64,000 nucleotides of DNA from Novosphingobium capsulatum NBRC 12533 (GTDB lineage: Bacteria > Pseudomonadota > Alphaproteobacteria > Sphingomonadales > Sphingomonadaceae), in contig NZ_BCYV01000015.1 of assembly GCF_001598375.1 (NCBI RefSeq), forward strand, positions 124,001 to 188,000, in the 5' to 3' direction. This document shows, piece after piece, positions 22,624-30,113 of the stretch. Made by a program: the position numbers and the translations under genes. How positions within the stretch are numbered: the stretch's first letter is position 1; the number at the start of each line of letters is the position of its first letter. A model generated the notes under the pieces. That model ran no database searches, was not told where the DNA came from, and worked only from the letters and a program-made list of their open reading frames with translations.

Positions 22624-23904
22624 TCAATTTACAGCCGCCAGCTTGCGCCCGCGGCGCGGCTTGCCATCGGCGGCATTGTCGCGCGTGGCATAGCGGGCCA
22701 TCCATGCCTCGATCACCGGGGCAATGGTCTTGCGCCAGCGCGAGCCGTTGAAGATGCCATAGTGGCCCACTTCGGGCGCCAGCAGATACTGCTTCATGTC
22801 GGCCGGCAGGTTGGGCGTAACCTTGAGCGCGGCGCGGGTCTGGCCGATCCCGGAAATATCGTCCCGCTCCCCCTCGATGCACAGGATCGCAGTGTCGGTG
22901 ATCGCGCCCAGGTCAACCGGCTGGCCGCGATGGATGAATTCGCCCTGCGGCAGCGCGTGGCGCTGAAACACCACGTCCACTGTCTGGAGATAGAATTCGG
23001 CCGGCAGATCGCAGACCGAGCGATATTCATCGTAGAACGTCTTGGTCGCCTCGGCGCTTTCTTCCGCGCCCTGCACCATATGCTGGAACAGCTTGTAATG
23101 GCTCATCATATGGCTGCCCAGGTTCATCGACATGAAGCTGGTGAGCTGAACGAAGCCGGGATAGACCTGCCGTCCGGCGCCGGGATAGTTTTCCGGCACG
23201 GTGGTGATGACGTTGTGCTTGAACCAGACGTAAGGCTTGGTCACAGCATGATCGTTGACCGCCGTGGGGCTTTCGCGCGTGTCGATCGGGCCGCCCATCA
23301 TCGTCAGCGTCAGCGGGCGGCAGGGATGCTTCTGCGCGGCCAGCACCGCCGTGGCGGCAAAGGCCGGCACCGAAGGCTGGCACACCGCCATCATGTGCGT
23401 GCCCGGGCCGATATGCTCGAGAAAGCCGATAAGATAGTCGATGTAGTCGTCGAGATTGAAGTGCCCTTCGGCCAGCGGCACATATTTGGCGTCGGCCCAG
23501 TCGGTGATGTAGACCTCGGCCCGTTCCAGCAGGCGTTCCACCGTCCCGCGCAGCAGCGTGGCATAGTGCCCGCTCATCGGCGCCACCAGCAGCAAGCGCG
23601 GCGCATCGGCGCCGAGGCCATCATGGGTAAAGCACTTGAGATCGCCGAACGGGCGATGCACCACGGTGGTTTCGTGCACCGCGTGCACCTGCCCATCGAC
23701 CTGGATGGTGCGGATCCCGAACGCCGGCTTGCCGCGCGGCGCGGTGGCGTGAGCAAACACGTCGAGCGCGGAAGCCATGGTCTGGTTGGGGCCATAGGCG
23801 GAAAAGGGCAGCCGCGGATCATTGAGCAGGTCGGCCATCATCGAGGCCCAGGCACTGCTCGCGTTCATCAGCGACCGCTGGATTTCATAAGCCTTGTACA
23901 GCAC
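22624..23904 (-). CDS. phaZ: Intracellular polyhydroxyalkanoate depolymerase
   Basis: About 426 residues from a GTG (VLYKAYEIQRSLMNASSAWASM), where family members start; AAGG lies 11 bases upstream. The PhaZ pattern is clear: FGDLKCFTHDGLGADAPRLLLVAPMSGHYATLLRGTVERLL, YITDWADAKYVPLAEGHFNLDDYIDYLIGFLEHIGP, MAVCQPSVPAFAATAVLAA with the nucleophile cysteine in the lipase-box position, and DTAILCIEGERDDISGIGQT with the acid residue. The histidine of the triad is probably in APEVGHYGIFNG. It breaks stored polyhydroxybutyrate to hydroxybutyrate in the cytoplasm. It is transcribed alone. Confidence 0.92.
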   Translation of the reverse strand: MLYKAYEIQRSLMNASSAWASMMADLLNDPRLPFSAYGPNQTMASALDVFAHATAPRGKPAFGIRTIQVDGQVHAVHETTVVHRPFGDLKCFTHDGLGADAPRLLLVAPMSGHYATLLRGTVERLLERAEVYITDWADAKYVPLAEGHFNLDDYIDYLIGFLEHIGPGTHMMAVCQPSVPAFAATAVLAAQKHPCRPLTLTMMGGPIDTRESPTAVNDHAVTKPYVWFKHNVITTVPENYPGAGRQVYPGFVQLTSFMSMNLGSHMMSHYKLFQHMVQGAEESAEATKTFYDEYRSVCDLPAEFYLQTVDVVFQRHALPQGEFIHRGQPVDLGAITDTAILCIEGERDDISGIGQTRAALKVTPNLPADMKQYLLAPEVGHYGIFNGSRWRKTIAPVIEAWMARYATRDNAADGKPRRGRKLAAVN

Positions 23905-24133
23905 GTGGATACTTGCCTTTCTATCCGCTGCCCGCCGCGCGCAGCCCGCCGGCATGGCGTGGCGCAGCGCGGCAATCATGCGTCCCTTGCCGCGATAGTG
24001 CCTGCGAATCGCGCTGGCTGCAATGCAGCATCATGGACAGGGCGCGCGGTAATCAGTCCACAACAGATGGGAACATGGCCTGGTGCACGCAAGGCCCCTT
24101 CCGGTCTGGCGCGCCATCGGCTAGGTCCGCCCC

Positions 24134-26014
24134 ATGGAAGAGGTTCCCCAGGAACGGCCCGCGCCGGACATGCCCGCCCCCGGCTCCAACCCTGCCGTTG
24201 GGCAGGCGCCCCCATCGGCCCCAGGCGCGCCGGCGGACGCGGATGAAACCCTCACCGTGCCGCCCGCGCCGCGCCGCCTCACCCCGCTGCGCATGATCTG
24301 GCGCGAGGCGATCAAATATCCTGGCCAGGTCGCCGCCGCACTGATCGCGCTGGTCACCACCTCGACCGCGACCATTGCCATTCCCGCCCGTTTCAAGGGC
24401 ATCGTCGACCAGGCCTTTGGCCCCCACGCCCAACCCGGCGTGATCGACCAGGCGTTCCACACCCTGCTGCTGATCGTGGTGGTGCTGGGCTTTGCCACCG
24501 CCATCCGCTTTTACTACGTATCGTGGCTGGGCGAGCGGGTCGTGGCCGATATCCGCGCCCGTGTGCAATCCAATCTGCTGCGCCTGCCGCCGGCCTTTTT
24601 CGAGACCAACAGCCCCAAGGAAATCTCTTCACGGATGACGTCGGACACGGCGATCATCGAACAAGTCGTGGGCACCACGGTCTCAATCGCGCTGCGCAAC
24701 ACCATCACCGCGCTGGGCGGGCTGATCTACCTGTTCTTCCTGGCGCCCAAGCTGACCGCCGGGCTGGTCATCGGCATTCCGGTGGTGATCTTTCCGATCG
24801 CCTGGTTCGGCAGCCGCCTGCGCAAGGTTTCGCGATCGAGCCAGGATCGCGTCGCCGATATCGGCGCGATGACCGCCGAAGTGCTGGGCGCGATCCGCAT
24901 CGTGCAATCGTTCGGCCAGGAAGGCCGCGAACGCGCGCGCTTTGCCGGGGCGGTGGAGCGCACGTTCGATACCGCGCGCCGCCGCATCCTGATCCGCGCG
25001 GTCATGACGGCGGTGGTGATCTTCCTGGTCATGGGCGGGATTACCGCGCTGATGTGGCAGGGCGCGCTGGGCGTATCCAACGGGTCGCTGACCGGCGGCA
25101 CGATCGCCGCCTTCGTGCTGACCGGCGGCATCGTCGCCGGATCGTGCGGTGCCCTGACCGAGGTCTATGGCGATCTGCTGCGCGGCGCGGGTGCGGCTGG
25201 CCGGCTCAACGAACTGCTGCTCGAACAGCCCGATATCGCCCCGCCGGCGCGGCCGATCACGCTGCCCAGCCCGCCGCGCGGCGCGCTGGCGTTCCAGAAC
25301 GTGGCCTTCCGCTATCCCAGCCGGCCCGAGATTTCCGCCTTGGCTGATTTCTCGCTGACGGTGGAGCCGGGTGAAACGGTGGCGATCGTCGGCCCCTCGG
25401 GCGCTGGCAAATCCACGCTGTTCCTGCTGGCGCAGCGGTTTTACGATCCGCAGGGCGGCGTGGTGCGCATCGATGGCGTGCCGCTGCCCCAGGCCGATCC
25501 TTCGGAAATCCGCGCGCGCATGGCCCTGGTGCCGCAGGAAGCAGTGCTGTTTGCCGCCAGCGCGCGCGACAACCTGCGCTATGGCGCGTGGGACGCGACG
25601 GATGAGGCGATCTGGGCGGCCGCCCGCGCCGCCAATGCCGAGGAATTTCTGAAAGCCCTGCCCGAGGGGCTCGACACCTTCCTGGGCGAAAGTGGTGCGC
25701 GCCTGTCGGGCGGGCAGCGCCAGCGGATGGCCATTGCCCGCGCCCTGCTGCGCGATGCGCCGATCCTGCTGCTCGACGAAGCGACCAGCGCGCTTGACGC
25801 CGAAAGCGAACGCCTGGTGCAGGATGCGCTCGATCACCTGATGCAGGGGCGCACCACGCTGGTCATCGCCCACCGCCTTGCCACCGTGCGCGCGGCCGAT
25901 CGCATCGTGGTGATGGATGGCGGCAGGATCGTGGAACAAGGCAACCACGCCAGCCTGATCGCCGCCGACGGGCTCTATGCCCGGCTTGCCCGCATGCAGT
26001 TCGAAGGGGTCTGA
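24134..26014 (+). CDS. ABC transporter, fused permease and ATP-binding domain (exporter type)
   Basis: 626 residues. A proline-rich cytoplasmic N-terminus (about 60 residues) leads into six transmembrane helices (roughly 65-345). The nucleotide-binding domain shows Walker A GPSGAGKST, Q-loop LVPQEAVLFAASARDNLRYG, signature LSGGQRQR, Walker B ILLLDEATSALD and H-loop IAHRLATV. This is a type IV half-exporter that works as a homodimer. MsbA-like lipid or drug export is possible; the substrate is unknown. It stands alone between phaZ (divergent) and uppP. Confidence 0.88.
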   Translation: MEEVPQERPAPDMPAPGSNPAVGQAPPSAPGAPADADETLTVPPAPRRLTPLRMIWREAIKYPGQVAAALIALVTTSTATIAIPARFKGIVDQAFGPHAQPGVIDQAFHTLLLIVVVLGFATAIRFYYVSWLGERVVADIRARVQSNLLRLPPAFFETNSPKEISSRMTSDTAIIEQVVGTTVSIALRNTITALGGLIYLFFLAPKLTAGLVIGIPVVIFPIAWFGSRLRKVSRSSQDRVADIGAMTAEVLGAIRIVQSFGQEGRERARFAGAVERTFDTARRRILIRAVMTAVVIFLVMGGITALMWQGALGVSNGSLTGGTIAAFVLTGGIVAGSCGALTEVYGDLLRGAGAAGRLNELLLEQPDIAPPARPITLPSPPRGALAFQNVAFRYPSRPEISALADFSLTVEPGETVAIVGPSGAGKSTLFLLAQRFYDPQGGVVRIDGVPLPQADPSEIRARMALVPQEAVLFAASARDNLRYGAWDATDEAIWAAARAANAEEFLKALPEGLDTFLGESGARLSGGQRQRMAIARALLRDAPILLLDEATSALDAESERLVQDALDHLMQGRTTLVIAHRLATVRAADRIVVMDGGRIVEQGNHASLIAADGLYARLARMQFEGV

Positions 26015-26130
26015 GCGCCAGCGCCACGGCTCTTCCGTGCCGCTGCCGGCGCCAAGGTTACCGATTTGCCATGTGGGCAATGCATGGAACGGCTTGAAAG
26101 CAGTGCTGCACTGCGGCAAGTCGGGTGCCC

Positions 26131-26946
26131 ATGGACAGCCACACCATTACCGCCGTCATTCTCGGCATCGTCGAAGGCCTCACCGAGTTCCTTCCCGTTT
26201 CCTCCACCGGGCACCTGATCCTCGCCACCGAACTCCTCGGCTTCAACGCCAAGGAATGGGAAGTGTTCAACGTGGTGATCCAGCTGCCGGCGATCCTGGC
26301 GGTGGTGGTGCTCTATTGGCGCACGTTCGTCGATGTCGCCAAGGGGGCGCTGCGGGCCGATCCCGATTCGCTGCACTTCGTGCGCAACGTGCTGGTGGCA
26401 TTCATCCCCTCGGCGATCCTGGGCGTGCTGCTCAAGAAAAAGATCGACGTGCTGATGGAGACCCCGGCAGTGGTCGCCGCCGCCCTGGTGGTGGGCGGCG
26501 TGCTGATCCTGCTGATCGAGCGGCTCGCGCGGCAGGGCGAATACCAGCCGGTCAGCAAGCTGCCGCTACCCAAGGCGCTGGCCGTGGGGGTGATGCAGTG
26601 CCTGGCCATGATCCCGGGCATGTCGCGTTCGGCGTCCACCATCATGGGTGCCCTGTCCATGGGCATCAACCGCAAGACGGCGGCAGAATTCAGCTTCTTC
26701 CTGGCCGTTCCGACGATGTTCGGCGCCACGGCCAAGCAGCTGTGGGACAATCGCCACGAACTGACAAGCGGCGCGGCCAGCGTGGGATGGGGCGATATCG
26801 CCGTGGGCGGCGTGGTCTCGTTCCTCGTCTCGCTGGTGGTAATCAAGTTCTTCGTCACCTATATCGGCCGCCACGGCTTTGCGCCCTTTGCCTGGTACCG
26901 CATCGTGATCGGTGCCGGCGCATTGGTGTGGTTGCTCGGCGTCTAA
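26131..26946 (+). CDS. uppP: Undecaprenyl-diphosphate phosphatase
   Basis: 271 residues, an all-helical membrane protein. Both active-site motifs are present: ILGIVEGLTEFLPVSSTGHLIL near the N-terminus and MIPGMSRSASTIMGALSMGINRKTAAEFSFFLAVPTM in the second half. The enzyme recycles undecaprenyl diphosphate to the monophosphate carrier used for peptidoglycan and exopolysaccharide. I start at ATG 26131; a GTG two codons upstream is also possible. A terminator follows at 26988. Confidence 0.95.
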   Translation: MDSHTITAVILGIVEGLTEFLPVSSTGHLILATELLGFNAKEWEVFNVVIQLPAILAVVVLYWRTFVDVAKGALRADPDSLHFVRNVLVAFIPSAILGVLLKKKIDVLMETPAVVAAALVVGGVLILLIERLARQGEYQPVSKLPLPKALAVGVMQCLAMIPGMSRSASTIMGALSMGINRKTAAEFSFFLAVPTMFGATAKQLWDNRHELTSGAASVGWGDIAVGGVVSFLVSLVVIKFFVTYIGRHGFAPFAWYRIVIGAGALVWLLGV

Positions 26947-26987
26947 AAAACGCGCATTTCTGCCCCTGCCGATGACATTGCCGATGA

Positions 26988-27018
26988 CCCCGCAGCCCAC
27001 CCGGGCGGCGGGGTTTTT
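26988..27018 (+). terminator. Intrinsic terminator of uppP
   Basis: The stem CCCCGC/GCGGGG (26988-26993 with 27008-27013) is followed by TTTTT. It lies about 40 nt after the uppP stop. Confidence 0.8.
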
Positions 27019-27133
27019 CACGGCCTGCAAGAGGGGCATGCAACGTTCTGTCGCAAATGCGGAACCAACCCTCCCGTGGCGAATTATCCCACCCAGACAG
27101 CCACTCGTGGCAACAACAAAGGGGTAAACCGTC

Positions 27134-27400
27134 ATGGGCCTTATCGTTCTCTTGATCGTTGGCGGCGTTCTGGGCTGGCTTGCCAGCATCGTCATGCGCA
27201 CTGACGCCCAGCAGGGTGTCTTCCTGAACATCGTCGTCGGCATCGTCGGCGCCATGCTCGGCGGCTTCCTGCTTGGCCCGCTGCTCGGCGGCGGCAGCAT
27301 CACCAACGGCATCTCGGCCGGCAGCCTGGTGGTTTCGTTCCTCGGCGCGCTGATCCTTCTGGCCATTGTCAATCTCGTGCGCCGCGGTTCGGTGCGCTGA
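27134..27400 (+). CDS. GlsB/YeaQ/YmgE family stress response membrane protein
   Basis: 88 residues with three glycine-rich hydrophobic helices: LIVLLIVGGVLGWLASIVM, VFLNIVVGIVGAMLGGFLLGPLLG and LVVSFLGALILLAIVNLV. This is the transglycosylase-associated (GlsB/YeaQ) family of small inner-membrane proteins, linked to stress and envelope adaptation; the biochemical role is unknown. AGGGG precedes the ATG. A GGAACC box lies about 70 bases upstream at 27061, but no CGTT follows at the right distance, so a stress promoter is uncertain. Confidence 0.88.
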   Translation: MGLIVLLIVGGVLGWLASIVMRTDAQQGVFLNIVVGIVGAMLGGFLLGPLLGGGSITNGISAGSLVVSFLGALILLAIVNLVRRGSVR

Positions 27401-27438
27401 GCCGGCCATTCCGGCCAAACTAACAGGGAGAGCCCGTT

Positions 27439-27717
27439 ATGAAGTTCGCCAAGTACGCCCTCGTTCTGCCCGTCGCTGCGCTCGGCCTCAGCCTCGCTGC
27501 GTGCGAAAGCAAGCAGGAAAAGGCTGCCGACAAGACGGCTGACGCCGTTGCTGCCCAGTCGGACGCTGCTGCCGACGCCATCGATTCGCAGGCCGCCGAC
27601 GCTACCGGCGCTGCCGCTGACAAGATGAACAGCAAGGCCGATGCCGTCCGCGCCGAAGGCAAGGACGAAGCTTCGGCGATCAAGGAAAACGCGGAAAAGG
27701 CCGAAAAGGCCCACTGA
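27439..27717 (+). CDS. Small lipoprotein with alanine/lysine/aspartate-rich helix
   Basis: 92 residues. The lipoprotein signal LVLPVAALGLSLAAC ends at a lipobox (LAAC), so Cys22 is probably lipidated. The mature part is a highly charged, alanine-rich sequence with many Ala-Asp-Lys repeats, likely one long helix. No enzyme motif is present. A GGGAG ribosome-binding site lies upstream. It follows the GlsB-like gene by 38 bases and may be co-transcribed; both look like envelope stress proteins. The exact function is unknown. Confidence 0.8.
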   Translation: MKFAKYALVLPVAALGLSLAACESKQEKAADKTADAVAAQSDAAADAIDSQAADATGAAADKMNSKADAVRAEGKDEASAIKENAEKAEKAH

Positions 27718-27738
27718 TCTCCCGCGGACAAAGGATTT

Positions 27739-27778
27739 CGGGGCGCCAGGCATCAGCCTTGGCGCCCCGTTTCCTTTC
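27739..27778 (+). terminator. Intrinsic terminator of the small lipoprotein gene
   Basis: The 10-bp stem CGGGGCGCCA/TGGCGCCCCG (27739-27748 with 27760-27769) is followed by TTTCCTTTC. Confidence 0.8.
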
Positions 27779-27797
27779 TACAAGGCTTGACTTTCAC

Positions 27798-27856
27798 GGC
27801 CGCCTACCGCAATGGCGGCCCCCTGTCAGGGCGGCGCGCGCCGCCCGTTTTGTTTG
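27798..27856 (+). promoter_or_regulatory. Two consecutive hairpins in the rpmG leader
   Basis: First hairpin: GGCCGCC/GGCGGCC (27798-27804 with 27814-27820). Second: an 18-bp perfect palindrome GGGCGGCGCGCGCCGCCC (27829-27846) directly followed by GTTTTGTTTG. The second resembles an intrinsic terminator and ends about 50 bases before the rpmG start. It could be a second terminator or a leader attenuator. Confidence 0.45.
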
Positions 27857-27900
27857 AGCAAGCGGCGCGCTGACGCCTAGAAGGATTTTAGGACAAGCCC

Positions 27901-28068
27901 ATGGCAAAGCCAACTACCGTCAAGATTCGTCTGGTTTCGACCGCAGACACCGGCTTCTTCTACGTCACCAAGAAGAATCCGCGCAACACCACCGAAAAGA
28001 TGACTTTCCGCAAGTACGATCCGGTGGTGCGCAAGCACGTGGAATTCAAGGAAGCCAAGATCAAGTGA
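27901..28068 (+). CDS. rpmG: 50S ribosomal protein L33
   Basis: 55 residues: [20 protein letters not shown], then [20 protein letters not shown] and [15 protein letters not shown]. This is the non-zinc (C-minus) form of L33, with no CxxC pairs, the common type in alphaproteobacteria. It is part of the large ribosomal subunit near the E site. AGGA lies ten bases before the ATG. It is monocistronic between the leader hairpins and a terminator. Confidence 0.96.
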   Translation: MAKPTTVKIRLVSTADTGFFYVTKKNPRNTTEKMTFRKYDPVVRKHVEFKEAKIK

Positions 28069-28097
28069 TCTGAAGGCTTTCCTGCCAGAACATGCAC

Positions 28098-28124
28098 AAG
28101 GCCGGGGCTTGTCTCCGGCCTTTT
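28098..28124 (+). terminator. Intrinsic terminator of rpmG
   Basis: The 8-bp stem AAGGCCGG/CCGGCCTT (28098-28105 with 28115-28122) runs into TTTTGCG, about 30 nt after the stop. Confidence 0.8.
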
Positions 28125-28203
28125 GCGTTTTCGGGCGCTGAACGGGCGATTCGGAACCGAAAGGTTCACGGGCAGTTCAATGCGACTGCCTCAAGGAGTG
28201 GCG

Positions 28204-28866
28204 ATGAACAGCTTGACCAAGATCCTGCGCGCCGGGCCGATTGCCGGCCTGGCTGCCGCACTTTTCGTTTCGCCGGGCGTGCCCACCGCGCTGGCCGCCC
28301 CCGCTGCGCCGGCAGCAGCCCCTGCCAACGATGTCGACCGCGCTGTTGCCGCACTGCGCGCGATTTCGACGATGCGCGCCGATTTCGTGCAGACCGATCG
28401 CAACGGCCAGCGTCTGACCGGCACGGTCACGCTGCAGCGCCCCGGCAAGATCCGCTTTCAGTACCAGCCGGGCGTTCCGCTACTGATCGTATCCGATGGC
28501 GCCGCGCTGACCGTGATCGACTATGAAGTGCGGCAGGTGTCGCGCTGGCCGATTCGCAACAGCCCGCTGGGCGCGCTGCTCAACCCGGACAAGGACGTGG
28601 CGCGCTATGCCCGCCTGCTGCCCACCACCAACCCCGACGTTGTCAGCCTGGAAATCAAGGATCCGCGCCATCCCGAATATGGCACGATGACCATGATCAT
28701 GGTTCGCAAGCCCGGCGCGCCGGGCGGGCTGCAGCTCGATAGCTGGGTGGCGCTCGATTCGCAGAACCAGCGCACCACGATTCGCCTGTCGAACCAGCAA
28801 TATGGCGTGCCGGTCCCGGCCAACACCTTCCGCTTCAACGACCCGCGCCCGCAAATCCGCCATTGA
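28204..28866 (+). CDS. lolA: Outer-membrane lipoprotein carrier protein LolA
   Basis: 220 residues from an ATG with AAGGAG six bases upstream. The signal peptide ends near PTALAAPAAP. The mature beta-sheet domain has VAALRAISTMRADFVQTDRNGQRLTGTVTLQRPGKIRFQYQPGVPLLIVSDGAALTVIDYEVRQVSRWPI, the LolA half-barrel pattern, and a C-terminal NQQYGVPVPANTFRFNDPR. LolA shuttles lipoproteins through the periplasm from LolCDE to the outer membrane. A GGAAC-N16-AGTT stretch upstream is one mismatch from an EcfG promoter. Confidence 0.88.
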   Translation: MNSLTKILRAGPIAGLAAALFVSPGVPTALAAPAAPAAAPANDVDRAVAALRAISTMRADFVQTDRNGQRLTGTVTLQRPGKIRFQYQPGVPLLIVSDGAALTVIDYEVRQVSRWPIRNSPLGALLNPDKDVARYARLLPTTNPDVVSLEIKDPRHPEYGTMTMIMVRKPGAPGGLQLDSWVALDSQNQRTTIRLSNQQYGVPVPANTFRFNDPRPQIRH

Positions 28867-29072
28867 TGCACCCGCTGGCCGCAGAGGGTGAACGGTTCAT
28901 CATCGTTACCAGACCCTCTGCGACACTTTGCGAACAACCAGACCCTTCCGTTCATCGGGCAGCAAGCGGCCCGCCCCTAGAACGGTTTCAGACGAGACGG
29001 ACAAGACGGGTTTCCCCCCTGTTGCCCGGTCTGACTTCAACCTCTCGTCGACCGCGTGACGAACGCACATGG
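28867..29072. other. lolA 3' region, no gene seen
   Basis: This 206-base stretch precedes a strong intrinsic terminator. The open frames crossing it have no ribosome-binding site or coding look. It is either a long lolA 3' untranslated region or contains a small RNA ending at the terminator. Confidence 0.4.
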
Positions 29073-29116
29073 AACCCTCGGACCATTGCCCCCGGTCCGA
29101 GGGTTTTCCTTTTTTG
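29073..29116 (+). terminator. Strong intrinsic terminator, left side of the palindrome
   Basis: The 12-bp perfect stem (AACCCTCGGACC, 29073-29084, with 29094-29105) has a 9-nt loop. It is followed by TTTTCCTTTTTTG that runs into the palindrome. Confidence 0.85.
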
Positions 29117-29257
29117 TGGTGTTGCGGGGCGTCCGGGCGGCTGCGAACGGCACCCGGCTGCGCTTCCGGTGCTCACGACCTTTGAAGGTCGCTGCGCGCC
29201 GGTTCTCGCCGGGCGCCATTCTCGCTCGCCCGGCCATCCCCGCAACGCCACAAAAAA
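29110..29257. repeat. 148-bp imperfect palindrome
   Basis: The outer 20-bp arms (29110-29129 and 29238-29257) match at 19 of 20 positions. Inner blocks also pair (CCGGGCG, ACCCGGC-type) with small gaps. The centre is the hairpin GACCTT-TG-AAGGTC at 29177-29190, whose axis is the same as that of the outer arms. It carries no ORF with coding character. It looks like a MITE- or BIME-like dispersed element. Confidence 0.65.
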
Positions 29258-29273
29258 CCCCTTGGACCAGGGG
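29252..29273 (-). terminator. Intrinsic terminator, right side of the palindrome
   Basis: The minus-strand hairpin CCCCT-N6-AGGGG (29273 down to 29258) is followed by TTTTTT (29257-29252). No minus-strand gene lies close upstream, since the next gene on that side reads rightward. Confidence 0.6.
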
Positions 29274-29321
29274 ATGTTTATCCGCCTTGCCGGGGTGGGC
29301 GGGCGATCGTAAAGCGCTGCC

Positions 29322-30113
29322 ATGGTTTCGATCGCCACCTGGAATATCAATTCCGTCCGCCTGCGCGCCGATCAGGTCGTGCGTTTTCTGGAAGCGGAAC
29401 AGCCCGATGTGCTGTGCCTGCAAGAGATCAAGGTGGCAGAGCACCTGTTCCCGCACGAGGTGTTCGAAAGCCTGGGCTATACCCATCGCGCGATCCACGG
29501 ACAGAAGGGCTATCACGGCGTGGCCACGGTCAGCCGCCTGCCGCTGCGCGAGTTCAGCCGGCACGATTGGCAGGACAATGGCGAGGCGCGCCATGTCGGC
29601 GTGGAACTGCTCGGCGCGGGCCAGGGCCTGATTCTGGAAAACGTCTATATCCCGGCCGGTGGCGATATCGCCGACCGCGCGCTCAATCCCAAGTTCGGCC
29701 AGAAGCTCGATTTCCTGGAGCGGATGACGCGCTGGGCCGACAAGATCGATCGCCCCACGCTGATCGTCGGTGATTTCAACATCGCCCCGCTGCCGCAGGA
29801 TGTCTACGACCACAAGGCGCTGCTCAAGGTGGTGAGCCACACGCCGATCGAGGTGGAAACGCTGCAGCGCTTTGCCGATGCCCATGGCTGGGTAGACCTG
29901 GGCCGCAAGCATATTCCCGCGCCGGAACGCAACTATTCGTGGTGGTCCTATCGCTCCTATTGGCGGCAAAAGGACCAGGGCCGCCGGCTCGACCACATGT
30001 GGGCCTCGCCAGACCTGGCGCCGCAATCGCTCTCGCATCGCTTTGTCGAGGAAACCCGGCGCTGGGAGCAGCCTTCCGACCACGTGCCGCTGATCACCGA
30101 GTTTGCTCTTTGA
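29322..30113 (+). CDS. xthA: Exodeoxyribonuclease III
   Basis: 263 residues with the endonuclease/exonuclease/phosphatase fold: IATWNINSVRLRADQVVRFL, DVLCLQEIKVAEHLFP with the metal glutamate, NVYIPAGGD, IVGDFNIAPLPQDVYD (Asp and Asn), YSWWSYR, and the C-terminal RRLDHMWASPDL and PSDHVPLITEF with the Asp-His pair. It cuts DNA at abasic sites and degrades 3' ends in base-excision repair. Its stop overlaps the TTG start of the next gene. Confidence 0.93.
   Translation: MVSIATWNINSVRLRADQVVRFLEAEQPDVLCLQEIKVAEHLFPHEVFESLGYTHRAIHGQKGYHGVATVSRLPLREFSRHDWQDNGEARHVGVELLGAGQGLILENVYIPAGGDIADRALNPKFGQKLDFLERMTRWADKIDRPTLIVGDFNIAPLPQDVYDHKALLKVVSHTPIEVETLQRFADAHGWVDLGRKHIPAPERNYSWWSYRSYWRQKDQGRRLDHMWASPDLAPQSLSHRFVEETRRWEQPSDHVPLITEFAL

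Noticed and set aside
27061..27086. GGAACC box before the GlsB-like gene as an EcfG promoter
   Set aside because: The -35 matches but no CGTT lies 16-17 bases downstream; the sequence there is GAATTA.
28154..28178. GGAAC-N16-AGTT before lolA as an EcfG promoter
   Set aside because: One mismatch in a four-base -10; too weak alone to list as a feature, though possible.
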